Below the pieces are notes generated by a model that saw only the letters and a program-made list of their open reading frames with translations, was not told the DNA's origin and searched no databases. A stretch of 64,000 bases of DNA from Amycolatopsis anabasis. GTDB taxonomy: Bacteria > Actinomycetota > Actinomycetes > Mycobacteriales > Pseudonocardiaceae. The position numbers and the translations under genes are program-made. Location of the stretch: NCBI RefSeq assembly GCF_009765355.1, contig NZ_VTHK01000009.1, positions 62,001 to 126,000 of the forward strand, in the 5' to 3' direction. Positions 34,355 to 42,922 of the stretch are shown piece after piece (position 1 is the stretch's first letter; each line of letters begins with the position of its first letter).

Positions 34355-34394
34355 AGGTATTCCTTGACAAGAATATTCTGTTGAGTGAATACTT
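34355..34394 (+). promoter_or_regulatory. Promoter and ArsR-type operator overlap
   Basis: A -35 TTGACA (34364-34369) is followed, after 17 bp, by a -10 GAATAC (34387-34392). Over it lies a dyad centred at 34374/34375: TATTC, then the palindrome AGAATATTCT (34370-34379), then GAATA, with outer arms GTATTC and GAATAC. The ATG at 34401 is 9 bp past the -10, so the transcript is likely leaderless and self-repressed. Confidence 0.75.
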
Positions 34395-34400
34395 CGAGCC

Positions 34401-35228
34401 ATGGACCGGATCGCCTCAGCACTCGGGGACGCCGCGCGGTGGCGCATCGTGGAACTCCTCGCCGAGCGGCCCCGGTCCGTCGGTGAACTGGCCGAGCTGA
34501 CCGGGTTACGGCAGCCGCAGACCACCAAGCACCTCCAGACCCTCGCCCGAGCCGGTCTCGTCACCGTCTTCCCGCTCGGGCAACGTCGCGTCTACGCGGT
34601 CGAGGCGGCGCCGCTGGCGGCGCTCGCGCGCCGACTGCGGGAACTGGTCGAGACCACCGAGGCGCACCAGGGCGAGCGGGAGGTCATCGCGCGGTACCGC
34701 GCGACCATCGAAGCGGAATCCGCGGTCGCGGACCGGGAACGGTGGGCGGACGGCCGGGGCTTCTCGTTCGAGCGCGTGCTGGCCGCGCCCCGGGACGTCG
34801 TCTGGCGGCACTGGGTCGACCCGGACCTGCTGGCGTCCTGGTGGGCCCCGCCGTCGATGACGGTCACCGACTGCGCTCTCGAGCCGCGGGCGGGCGGGCG
34901 CGCCGTCCTCGAGTACCGCGACGCCGAAGGGCGGTACCGCTCCGCGGGGATCGTCCACTCGGCGAAGGAACCGGAGCGCCTCGTGTTCGACCTTTCGGTA
35001 CTGGACGCGGCGGGGGCGGTCTCGTTCAGCGGCCACTACGACCTGACGCTCACCGCGGCCCCGGGCGGCACCCGGCTGCGGCTCGGCCTGCGCATCACCG
35101 AAACGACCGTCGAGGCCGTCCCCCACATCGCCGGGATCGAAACCGGCTGGGGCCAGGTGCTCGACAACCTCGCCGCCGCCGTCGGCGCGGCCCGGCGCAC
35201 CACCAAGGGAAAGGAACGACAGTCATGA
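34401..35228 (+). CDS. ArsR-type regulator fused to an AHSA1/SRPBCC domain
   Basis: A 275-aa protein. Residues 1-95 form an ArsR winged helix (ASALGDAARWRIVELLAERPRSVGELAELTGLRQPQTTKHLQTLARAGLV). Residues 115-265 form an AHSA1-type SRPBCC hydrophobic-pocket domain (FSFERVLAAPRDVVWRHWVDPDLLASWWAPPSMTV). The pocket may sense a ligand. Its stop overlaps the next gene's start by 4 nt (ATGA at 35225-35228), so the two are co-translated. Confidence 0.88.
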   Translation: MDRIASALGDAARWRIVELLAERPRSVGELAELTGLRQPQTTKHLQTLARAGLVTVFPLGQRRVYAVEAAPLAALARRLRELVETTEAHQGEREVIARYRATIEAESAVADRERWADGRGFSFERVLAAPRDVVWRHWVDPDLLASWWAPPSMTVTDCALEPRAGGRAVLEYRDAEGRYRSAGIVHSAKEPERLVFDLSVLDAAGAVSFSGHYDLTLTAAPGGTRLRLGLRITETTVEAVPHIAGIETGWGQVLDNLAAAVGAARRTTKGKERQS

Positions 35229-35824
35229 CCGACTCGACCGGCCGCAGGGTCACCGCGAACATGAGCCTCACCCTCGACGGGCGCTACCACGGCCCCGGCG
35301 GGCCCGGTGATCTCGGCGCGATCGTCCGGTACGCGACCACCGAGGTCGCGCGAAGGCACCTCACCCGCATCTGGGAGACCGCGACGACGGCGCTGCTCGG
35401 CAGACGCAACGCCGAGGGATTCCTGGGGTTCTGGCCGTCGGTAGCCGGCGACGAGAACGCCGATCCGCGTGATCGCGGATACGCGAAGTGGCTGGTCGAC
35501 GCGGAGAAGGTGGTCCTCTCGACCACCTTGACCGAGGCGCCGTGGGAGCGCACCCGCGTGGTGAACGCCCCGGCCGCGGAGGTCGTCGCCGGGCTCAAGG
35601 CCTCCGGCGCGGGCGACATCCTCGTCAACAACAGCGCGAGCGTCATCAAGGCATTGCTTTCGGCGGATCTGCTCGACCGGCTGTATCTCATGATCTGCCC
35701 CGAGATCGCCGGGGGCGGGCAGCGGTTGTTCGACGACGGCCTGCCGGCTTCGAAGTGGACACTCGCGCACCAGGAGACCGGTGAACTGGGCGAGCTGGCC
35801 CTGGTCTACGACCGCGCACGCTGA
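35225..35824 (+). CDS. Dihydrofolate-reductase-fold protein (RibD C-terminal type), second copy
   Basis: A 199-aa protein: TANMSLTLDGRYHGPGG, LLGRRNAEGFLGFWP, VLSTTLTEAPWERTRVV, ILVNNSASVIKALLSADLLDRLYLMICPEIAGGGQRLF. It is coupled to the ArsR-AHSA1 gene. A paired ArsR-SRPBCC and DHFR-fold unit is common in actinobacteria; the reaction is unknown. A strong terminator follows at 35831. Confidence 0.87.
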   Translation: MTDSTGRRVTANMSLTLDGRYHGPGGPGDLGAIVRYATTEVARRHLTRIWETATTALLGRRNAEGFLGFWPSVAGDENADPRDRGYAKWLVDAEKVVLSTTLTEAPWERTRVVNAPAAEVVAGLKASGAGDILVNNSASVIKALLSADLLDRLYLMICPEIAGGGQRLFDDGLPASKWTLAHQETGELGELALVYDRAR

Positions 35825-35830
35825 GGGAGT

Positions 35831-35853
35831 GCGGTGTCCCTTCCGGACACCGC
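35831..35853 (+). terminator. Hairpin terminator after the ArsR/DHFR-fold unit
   Basis: GCGGTGTCC and GGACACCGC form a perfect 9-bp stem with loop CTTCC, 6 nt after the stop at 35824. No T-run follows. Confidence 0.7.
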
Positions 35854-35986
35854 TGGTGTGAGCCGGCCGAAATTCGGGTGAGATCGTCGCAACGATGGGG
35901 AACACTCGGGCCGCCCGATGAGTTTGTCACGCGTGCGGCCACCCGGCCCGCGAGGCGAATCCCCCGAAACCCAGCGAGGTGCTGCC

Positions 35987-37420
35987 ATGTCAGCTGCGAT
36001 CACAGAACAACCGGCCGTGCGGGCGGGCCGCACACCGATTGTGGTGCGGCTGCTGGTGCTGGCCACCTTCGTGGTGATCCTCAACGAGACGTTGATGATC
36101 AACGCCATTCCGCGGTTGATGGACTCGCTGCACGTCACCGAGCAGGCCGCGCAGTGGGTGTCCACCGCGTTCATGCTCACCATGGCCGCCGTGATTCCGA
36201 TCACCGGCTGGTTCCTGCAGCGGGTCACCACCCGCCGGGCCTACGCGATCGCGATGGGCGTGTTCCTCGTGGGCACCGCGCTGTCCGCCGTCGCGCCGTC
36301 CTTCGCCGTGCTGCTGCTGGGGCGGATCGTGCAGGCCTCGGGCACCGCCGTGATGATGCCCCTGCTGATGACCACGTTGATGACCGTGGTGCCCGAGCAC
36401 GACCGGGGCCGGGTGATGGGCAACGTCACCCTCGCGATCTCGGTGGCGCCCGCGCTCGGGCCCGCCGTTTCCGGGCTGGTGCTGCAGCTCGGCTCCTGGC
36501 GGTTGCTGTTCGTGGTCGTCCTGCCGATCGCGGGCCTGGTCACCCTCTTCGGGCTGCGCAAGGTGCGCGACATCGGCGAGCCGGAGGTGAGTTCCATCGA
36601 CTGGTTCAGCGTGGCCGCGGCCGCGCTCGGCTTCGGCGGCCTGGTGTACGGCCTGAGCCTGTTCGGCGAACGCGACGGCCACGCCGGGCTGGGCATCGGC
36701 ATCGTCGTCGCCGGGGCCGCGACGATCGCGGTTTTCGTGCTCCGCCAGCTCAAGCTGCAACGCACCGGCGCGCCGCTGATGGACCTGCGCACCCTCAAGC
36801 ACCGCACCTACGGGCTGTCTCTGGCCCTCATGTCCATCGGGTTCCTGGCGATGCTCGGATCGATGATCCTGCTGCCGCTGTACCTGCAGAACCTGCGCGG
36901 GCTCAGCCCGCTGGAGACCGGCCTGCTGCTCATGCCGGGCGGTCTGGCCATGGGCCTGCTGGGACCGACCGCCGGAAAGGTGTACGACCGGTTCGGCAGC
37001 CGGCCGCTGGTGCTGCCCGGCACGATCGGCATGGTGCTCGCCCTCGCCGGGCTCTCCCAGGTCTCGATGACGATGCCGTACTGGCAGGTGCTGGGCCTGC
37101 ACGCGCTGTTGATGGTGAGCCTGGCGGCGACGTTCACCCCGGTCTTCACGCTCGGCATGGGCGCGCTCCCGGCACACCTGTACTCGCACGGCAGCTCGAT
37201 GCTCGGGACCTTGCAGCAGCTCGCCGCGGCGCTCGGGACCGCGCTCGTGGTGACCGTGATGTCCGCGCGCGCCGGCAACCTGGTCGCCGACGGCGTCGCC
37301 GCCGCGCCCGCGCAGCTGAGCGGGATGAAGCTGGCGTTCCTCGTCGCGGCCGCCCTCGCCGTGGTGACGATCGCCGTCGCGGTGACGCTGCCGCGCCGGG
37401 TCGCGACCGCCGACGCCTGA
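35987..37420 (+). CDS. MFS drug transporter, DHA2 (14-helix) family
   Basis: A 477-aa membrane protein with the DHA2 pattern: VVILNETLMINAIPRLMDSL, QWVSTAFMLTMAAVIPITGWFLQRV, GTAVMMPLLMTTLMTVVPEHDRGRVMG and a motif C-like ALGPAVSG. It is close to Lmr/EmrB-type pumps, so it probably exports a hydrophobic compound. ATG 35987 has GCGAGG upstream; ATG 35918 would add a proline-rich peptide of 23 aa and lacks a site. Confidence 0.87.
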   Translation: MSAAITEQPAVRAGRTPIVVRLLVLATFVVILNETLMINAIPRLMDSLHVTEQAAQWVSTAFMLTMAAVIPITGWFLQRVTTRRAYAIAMGVFLVGTALSAVAPSFAVLLLGRIVQASGTAVMMPLLMTTLMTVVPEHDRGRVMGNVTLAISVAPALGPAVSGLVLQLGSWRLLFVVVLPIAGLVTLFGLRKVRDIGEPEVSSIDWFSVAAAALGFGGLVYGLSLFGERDGHAGLGIGIVVAGAATIAVFVLRQLKLQRTGAPLMDLRTLKHRTYGLSLALMSIGFLAMLGSMILLPLYLQNLRGLSPLETGLLLMPGGLAMGLLGPTAGKVYDRFGSRPLVLPGTIGMVLALAGLSQVSMTMPYWQVLGLHALLMVSLAATFTPVFTLGMGALPAHLYSHGSSMLGTLQQLAAALGTALVVTVMSARAGNLVADGVAAAPAQLSGMKLAFLVAAALAVVTIAVAVTLPRRVATADA

Positions 37421-37497
37421 CCCCGCGCCTGGTGGAGGGCGACGCGCTCGGCGTGTCACGATGAGGCCGCCAGACCAGTCGCGGGGGAGGGGCGAAA

Positions 37498-38157
37498 ATG
37501 CCGGAGCGATCGGGAACCCCTGCCGACGATCCGTTCGGTGGCCGGCGCCCGACCAGTCACGAACGGATGGCGGGGCGGCCTTGGGACGCGTCGTACCACG
37601 ACGGCCCCGCGCCCTGGGACATCGGCCGGCCGCAACCGTCGATCGTGCGGTTGGCGTCCGAAGGCGGATTCGCCGGCGCGGTGCTCGACGCGGGTTGCGG
37701 GACCGGCGAGAACGCCCTGCACGTGGCCTCGCTGGGATTGCCGGTGCTGGGCGTCGACGTGGCCGAGACGGCACTGGCGATCGCCCGGGAGAAAGCCGCC
37801 CGCCGCGGGATCGAGGTGAAGTTCGCCGCGGCCGACGCGTTCCGGCTGGAGCGGTTGGGGCGCAGGTTCGCCACGGTGCTGGACTGCGGGCTGTTCCACA
37901 CCTTCGACGGCGACGAGCGACCGGGATACCTGGCGAGCCTGGCGTCGGTGACCGAGCGCGGTGCGACCCTGTACGTGTTGTGCTTCAGCGACGACGGTCC
38001 CGATACCGGCCCGCACCCGGTCAGCCAGGCAGAGTTGCGAGCGGCGTTCGGCCCCGGCACCGGGTGGGCCGTCGCCGCCGTCGAACCGGACCGGATTCAG
38101 ACGACATTCCACGACGACGGCGCACCGGCCTGGTTCGCGACGATCGAACGGAGCTAG
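37498..38157 (+). CDS. Class I SAM-dependent methyltransferase
   Basis: A 219-aa protein with SAM motif I VLDAGCGTGENALHVA, then VLGVDVAETALAIAREKAARRG and a motif near DCGLFHTFDG. It belongs to the small TehB/UbiE-like group. The substrate is unknown. ATG 37498 has GGGGGAGGGG upstream. It stands alone between an MFS pump and a convergent gene. Confidence 0.82.
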   Translation: MPERSGTPADDPFGGRRPTSHERMAGRPWDASYHDGPAPWDIGRPQPSIVRLASEGGFAGAVLDAGCGTGENALHVASLGLPVLGVDVAETALAIAREKAARRGIEVKFAAADAFRLERLGRRFATVLDCGLFHTFDGDERPGYLASLASVTERGATLYVLCFSDDGPDTGPHPVSQAELRAAFGPGTGWAVAAVEPDRIQTTFHDDGAPAWFATIERS

Positions 38158-38169
38158 CCCGCCCGGGCG

Positions 38170-39255
38170 TCAGCGGTCGTGCACGGCGGCGAAGGGCTGG
38201 GGCCGGTCGGCGGCGCCGTGCGAGCCGATGCCGAGCAGGCGGCCGTCCGGGAGTTCGGTGCCGGTGCCGAGGCGGCCTTCCGGCGGCCCGTCGACGGGCC
38301 GCCACGAGGTGCCGTCGTAGCGGAGCAGCGCCCCGGTGCCGAGGTTCCACAGCGCGCCTTCGGCGTGCACGAGCTTGCCGAGGCCGCCGGTGGGCACCGG
38401 GGCCGGTTGCCGGGTCCACGCCGTCCCGTCCCAGTGCATCAGGACGGGGCTGCGCTGGTTCGGATTGTCGTAGGACGCGTGGGTGGCCGAGATCCACACG
38501 TCGGCCGGGGAGTAGGCCGCGACGTCGTGCACGGTGAGGTAGTCGGTGGCGGGGACGTCCACCGGGGGCACCGGGGTCTGCGTCCATCGCGTGCCGTCCC
38601 AGTGCATCGCGACGATCCGCGACGGCCGCTGGGTCGTGCCGGCCAGCCAGATGTCGTCCGGAGCGGCGCCGTCGACGCTGGTGAAGTACAGGTCGTTGGC
38701 GGCGGGCGGGAGCGGTATGTCCTGCCACCCGTTCCCGTTCCAGCGCTTGGCGAAGCTGAACTGCTTGGGGTCGTTGCCGTCCAGGTACGCCTTGCCGATG
38801 GTCCAGACCTCGGCGCCGATGGCGGTGACGTCACTGGGGGAGATCCGCGGGGCGCCGGGCACCTCCAGCGGTACCTGGGTCCAAGCCTTGCCGTCCCAAT
38901 GCACGGTGCCGCCGGCACTGACCTTGGCGAACGAGCTGACGGCCCACGCGTTGCCGGGGCCGGTCACCGCGGAGGCGACGATGTTACCGATGTTCGGCAC
39001 CGGTGTTTCCGCCCAGCCACCGGATTCGTCGCGCCGGAACGCCTGCGCGGTGATCGACGTCGGCGCGCTGGGCCGGGTGTGGCTGCCGAACGCCCAGGTC
39101 GCCCCGCCACCGCTGGACGCGGTGCTGATGGAGGAGGCCAGGCCGGGCCGGGTTGGGAACGGCTCGCCGGTCCAGGTGTCCCGCGCGGTCGCGGGCCCCG
39201 CGGTGCCGACGGCCATGGCCGCCACCACGGCGAGGATCGTCCCGGTTCGCTTCAA
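38170..39255 (-). CDS. Secreted WDG-repeat (propeller-like) protein
   Basis: A 361-aa protein with a signal peptide (1-24, ATA-RD). At least five repeats centred on a WDGxxW core are seen: VHWDGKAWTQ, KRWNGNGWQD, MHWDGTRWTQ, MHWDGTAWTR and LRYDGTSWRP, each followed by a DVW or DIW strand (PDDIWLAG, PADVWISA). This is typical of actinobacterial beta-propeller-like surface proteins. The function is unknown. Confidence 0.72.
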   Translation of the reverse strand: MKRTGTILAVVAAMAVGTAGPATARDTWTGEPFPTRPGLASSISTASSGGGATWAFGSHTRPSAPTSITAQAFRRDESGGWAETPVPNIGNIVASAVTGPGNAWAVSSFAKVSAGGTVHWDGKAWTQVPLEVPGAPRISPSDVTAIGAEVWTIGKAYLDGNDPKQFSFAKRWNGNGWQDIPLPPAANDLYFTSVDGAAPDDIWLAGTTQRPSRIVAMHWDGTRWTQTPVPPVDVPATDYLTVHDVAAYSPADVWISATHASYDNPNQRSPVLMHWDGTAWTRQPAPVPTGGLGKLVHAEGALWNLGTGALLRYDGTSWRPVDGPPEGRLGTGTELPDGRLLGIGSHGAADRPQPFAAVHDR

Positions 39256-39362
39256 CGTCGCAACCCTCCGGTTGGTGAAAGTCTTCCCCCTGGTACGACG
39301 TTCGCGGTGTTGATCCGGTTGCCCGGCAGCGCATCATGATCAGACGACGGAAGGTGGCTGCG

Positions 39363-40376
39363 TTGAACGACTACGAGAACTACGACCTCGGTGACTTCGT
39401 CCTGCAACACGGCGCGACCCTCCGCGGCGCCCGGCTGGCGTACCAGACCTACGGCACGCTCGACGCGGACAAGGGCAACGCGATCGTCTACCCGACCTGG
39501 TACTCGGGCCGGCACTGGGACAACGAGTGGCTGATCGGCGAGGGCATGGCGCTCGACCCCGCCAGGTACTTCATCATCGTGCCCAACATGCTCGGCAACG
39601 GCCTGTCCAGCTCGCCGAGCAACACCCCGCCGCCGTACGACCGGGCCCGCTTCCCCCGCGTCACCATGTGGGACAACGTCCGGGCCCAGCACCGGTTGGT
39701 GACCGAGCACTTCGGCATCCGGACCCTCCCGCTGGTGACCGGCTGGTCCATGGGGGCCGGGCAGACCTACCAATGGGCGGTGTCCCATCCGGACATGGTG
39801 CAGCGGATCGCGCCGTTCTGCGGTTCCTCGGCCACCAGCGAGCACAACAAGGTCTTCCTCGAAGGCGTCAAGGCCGCGCTCACCGCCGACGACGCGTTCC
39901 GCGGCGGTTGGTACGACCAGCCGCCGGTCAAGGGCCTGCGCGCGGCGGCGCGGGTGTACGCGGGCTGGGGCTTCTCGCAGGCGTTCTACTGGGATCGCGT
40001 CTACCGCGATCTCGGCTACAGCTCGCTGGAGGACTTCCTGGTCGGTTTCTGGGAGGGGTTCTTCCTCGACGACCGCGACGCCAACAACCTGCTCACCATG
40101 CTGTGGACGTGGCAACACGCCGACGTCGGCCGGACGCCCGGGTTCGACGGCGACACGGTGGCCGCGCTGCGCTCGATCACCGCGAAGGCGATGGTGCTCC
40201 CGGCGGAGAAGGATCTGTACTTCCCGCCCGAGGACGAGGCGTGGGCGTGCCAGTACATCGCGAACGCCGAGCACCGCGTGATTCCCGGTGTGTGGGGCCA
40301 TTTCGCCGGCGGCGGCGCCAACCCGGTGGACATCGGGTTCATCGACACCGCGCTCAAGGAACTGCTGAGCCGGTGA
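39363..40376 (+). CDS. Alpha/beta hydrolase of the MetX (homoserine acetyltransferase-like) family
   Basis: About 337 aa. Family features are YQTYGTLDADKGNAIVYPTWYSG, a nucleophile elbow GWSMGAGQTYQWAV with the catalytic Ser, and late acid and His positions near LPAEKDLYFPPEDE and VWGHFAGGG. It belongs to the MetX-like esterase branch and not to true MetX, because the usual GGPGPGxDTD-type loops are missing. TTG 39363 has GGAAGGTGG 8 nt upstream; ATG 39336 is in frame and possible but lacks a site. Confidence 0.75.
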   Translation: MNDYENYDLGDFVLQHGATLRGARLAYQTYGTLDADKGNAIVYPTWYSGRHWDNEWLIGEGMALDPARYFIIVPNMLGNGLSSSPSNTPPPYDRARFPRVTMWDNVRAQHRLVTEHFGIRTLPLVTGWSMGAGQTYQWAVSHPDMVQRIAPFCGSSATSEHNKVFLEGVKAALTADDAFRGGWYDQPPVKGLRAAARVYAGWGFSQAFYWDRVYRDLGYSSLEDFLVGFWEGFFLDDRDANNLLTMLWTWQHADVGRTPGFDGDTVAALRSITAKAMVLPAEKDLYFPPEDEAWACQYIANAEHRVIPGVWGHFAGGGANPVDIGFIDTALKELLSR

Positions 40377-40382
40377 GGGGTC

Positions 40383-41639
40383 TCACCCCGCGGTGCGGGG
40401 ATAAAGCCGATGCCGTTTGAGGATCTCGACGAGCTTGTCCAAGGGCAACGCCTCGCGGGTTCCCAGGTTGCCGGTCATGCGCTCGGCTTTGGTGGCGGAG
40501 TTGAGCAGCGCTTCCTGGGTGGCCTCGACCACGGCGTGGAAGAACGGGTCGATCTCCTCGTTGTCGATCGCCCGGGCTTCCCGTAGCGGCACGGGCTTGT
40601 CCGCGCGGACGTCGTTGCCGGTCGAGAAGGCGAGGTAGATGTCACCGTCGCCGTTGGAGGCGACGCCACCGACCACGCCGAGGCCGATACCCGCGCGTTC
40701 GGCGAGCCGCCGGCACTGACCGGGCAGCATGGGGGCGTCCGTCGCGACGATGATGATGCACGACCCCTGCGACCTGTCCGCGGCGGAACCCAGCGGCGCG
40801 GGCGGGGGCAGTTCCGCGCCGACCGGCGCCCCGTTGACCCGGAGGTCGCGTGGCCGGCCGAAGTTCGTCTGCGCGAAGACGCCGACGGTGTACTCGGTGC
40901 CGTGGTAGGTGACCACCCGCGAGGAGGTGCCGCTGCCACCCTTGTAGCCGAAGAAGGACATCCCGGTTCCGCCGCCGACGTTGCCCTCGGCGGGCAGCCC
41001 GCCCCTGGCGTCGGCCACCGCTCGCCGGACGTGGTCTTCGGTGATCCAGAACCCGTTCATCTGGTTCAGCGGGCCGTCCCAGGTCTCGGCCACCACGGGC
41101 AGCCGCCACAACAGCGCCGGGTTCTGCTCGGCTTCCAGTTTGACGAGGGTGTCCCGGACGATGCCGACCTGGTGGGTGTTGGTGATCCCGATGTTCGAGG
41201 ACAGCCATCCGGACTCGGCGATCCAGTGCGCGCCGGTCAGTTCGCCGTTTCCGTTGTGCGAGTGGATGCCCGCGTAGCAGTGATTGCGCCACACGGGTTC
41301 GTCCCGGGGAACGATGATCGTCACGCCGGTCCTGGCGATGTTCGGCGGCGGCCCGGGCCGGTCGAAGATCAACGTCTGGTACCCGACCTTGACCCCGGGC
41401 ACATCGGTGATCGCGTTGTGCCGGCCGGGCGGCAGCTCGTCGAGGACGATGCCGAGTTCCCGCAGCCGGTAACGCTTACCGCGCAGGATCCCCTGCCACA
41501 CTTCCGGCGGCACTTCGCCCGCCTCGGCAGTGCCGGAAGGGAGCAACGCCCCCGCCGCGACCGCCGTGGCGGCCGATGCCTTGAGCACTTTCCGGCGGCC
41601 CACCGGACGGATCCCGCTTTCCCGTGCTGACTGGTTCAC
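40383..41639 (-). CDS. P1 family (DmpA/S58) aminopeptidase-like protein, Tat-exported
   Basis: A 418-aa protein with a twin-arginine signal (GRRKVLKASAATAVAAGALL). The S58 self-processing site is in the GGTGMSFFGYKGGSGTSSRVV region, and the catalytic dyad context matches DmpA. Family blocks are DVPGVKVGYQTL and GITNTHQVGIVRD. It would split into two chains and remove N-terminal residues, including D-amino acids in some members. GTG 41639 has GGAGG 5 nt upstream; ATG starts up to 41741 add a poor N-terminus. Confidence 0.82.
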   Translation of the reverse strand: MNQSARESGIRPVGRRKVLKASAATAVAAGALLPSGTAEAGEVPPEVWQGILRGKRYRLRELGIVLDELPPGRHNAITDVPGVKVGYQTLIFDRPGPPPNIARTGVTIIVPRDEPVWRNHCYAGIHSHNGNGELTGAHWIAESGWLSSNIGITNTHQVGIVRDTLVKLEAEQNPALLWRLPVVAETWDGPLNQMNGFWITEDHVRRAVADARGGLPAEGNVGGGTGMSFFGYKGGSGTSSRVVTYHGTEYTVGVFAQTNFGRPRDLRVNGAPVGAELPPPAPLGSAADRSQGSCIIIVATDAPMLPGQCRRLAERAGIGLGVVGGVASNGDGDIYLAFSTGNDVRADKPVPLREARAIDNEEIDPFFHAVVEATQEALLNSATKAERMTGNLGTREALPLDKLVEILKRHRLYPRTAG

Positions 41640-41752
41640 GAGCGCCTCCAAGCTCACCAGCGAGACTTCGGAGCACGAATCACAGTAGCGAGCGGAGGAC
41701 GCGTTAGCCATGGTTCGCCTGTCGTGCCGCGACCGCATCACGGCGGTTTCTC

Positions 41753-41870
41753 AGTGTGTGGCTTCGCGCCGTGCTCGTGGGGCGCCCGGGTGGTGAACTC
41801 GCCTACCGGAACGGGGAACTCGGTGTACTGAAATGGGGGACTCGCACGTCCGGAACGGGGGACTCGCGCC
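41753..41870. repeat. Repeat element copy 4 (head plus B units) at the left end of the PKS cluster
   Basis: A head at 41753-41777 matches the head of copy 2 at 23 of 25 positions. Four B units follow (41794-41870) in the minus orientation, reading CGCGAGTCCCCCGTTCCGGA from the right. The array begins 9 nt past the stop of the O-methyltransferase gene (TCA at 41880), as copy 3 begins 7 nt past the ROK stop. Confidence 0.8.
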
Positions 41871-41879
41871 AGCGGGGCG

Positions 41880-42896
41880 TCATTTCTTGTAGCCGAGCAC
41901 CAGGGTGTCCGGCGGGCCCACGTCTTGGACGGCGATCCGGGTGAATCCGGCTTCCAGAAGCCAGGTGCGGCATTCGGACGGGGTGTATTCGCGTCCGCCG
42001 GGGGAGGTCAGCAGCATGTTGAGGCTGCCGAGCAGGCTGAGCGTGCGCACCCGGCGTTCGTCGTCGATCATCCGGTCGTAGACCAGTACGGCGCCGCCGG
42101 GGCGGACGGCTTCGAGGATCCGGGCGAGCAGGCGCTGCCGCTGCTGGAGGTCGAAGTAGTGCAGCACGTGGCCGACGATGAACACATCGGCCGGGGGCAG
42201 GGGGTCGGTGAAGAAGTCGCCCGCCACGAACCGCGGCGACGGCGCCGCCCCCAGGGCCGCCTGGTGCTCGGTGAAGAACGGTTCGAGCTGCGGCAGGTCG
42301 AAGCAGATCGCCTCCAGATCGGGGTGGTGCCGGATCAGCGTGGCCGCGAGGTTGCCGCGTGCCCCGCCGAGGTCGACGAACGACGAGTACCGCCGCCAGT
42401 CGAACCCGGTGGCCAGGCGGTGTGCCACCCCGCCGTTGACCGCGTCCATCGCGCCGAGGAAGCTGCGCGTCGCCTGGTCGTCTCCGTACCCGTCGAAAAA
42501 CCCGCCCTCGCTGGGCACCTGTGCCTTGCCGGTGCGCAGGGCCTCGGTCAGGTTGGCCCAGACGGGGAACAGCATCGCGTCCGCCAGGTGCGCGTAACCG
42601 CCGACGTAGCCCGGTTTGCGCCGGTCCAGGTACCGGTCCGCGGCGGGGGAGTTGTGGTAGCGGTCGCCCTCGCGGTCCAGCAGGCCCAGCGACACCAGGG
42701 CGTCCAGGAAGTCGGTGGCTCCGCGCGGGTGCACGCCGACGGCGGCGCACACCTGCGCGCTGGTCATCGGCCCGCGGGCCAGTGCGCTGAACAGGTCCAG
42801 TTCGACGGCGCTGATGAGCGCGCGTGAGCCGTAGAACGCCATGGTGAGCCGCAGGATCTCACCGGGCCCCTCCGGGCCGGGATGTTCTTGGGACAT
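41880..42896 (-). CDS. O-methyltransferase (type II PKS tailoring)
   Basis: A 338-aa SAM-dependent enzyme with an N-terminal dimerisation winged helix (ALISAVELDLFSALARGPMTSAQVCAAVGVHPRG) and SAM motif I FVDLGGARGNLAATL. Later blocks are FFTDPLPPADVFIVGHVLHYFD, a typical catalytic His region. It is the last gene of the PKS operon. ATG 42896 with AAAGGGA upstream. A TcmO-like role on a phenolic OH is likely, but the position cannot be told. Confidence 0.85.
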   Translation of the reverse strand: MSQEHPGPEGPGEILRLTMAFYGSRALISAVELDLFSALARGPMTSAQVCAAVGVHPRGATDFLDALVSLGLLDREGDRYHNSPAADRYLDRRKPGYVGGYAHLADAMLFPVWANLTEALRTGKAQVPSEGGFFDGYGDDQATRSFLGAMDAVNGGVAHRLATGFDWRRYSSFVDLGGARGNLAATLIRHHPDLEAICFDLPQLEPFFTEHQAALGAAPSPRFVAGDFFTDPLPPADVFIVGHVLHYFDLQQRQRLLARILEAVRPGGAVLVYDRMIDDERRVRTLSLLGSLNMLLTSPGGREYTPSECRTWLLEAGFTRIAVQDVGPPDTLVLGYKK

Positions 42897-42922
42897 GCGA
42901 TTTCCCTTTCCTGGTAACGGGT

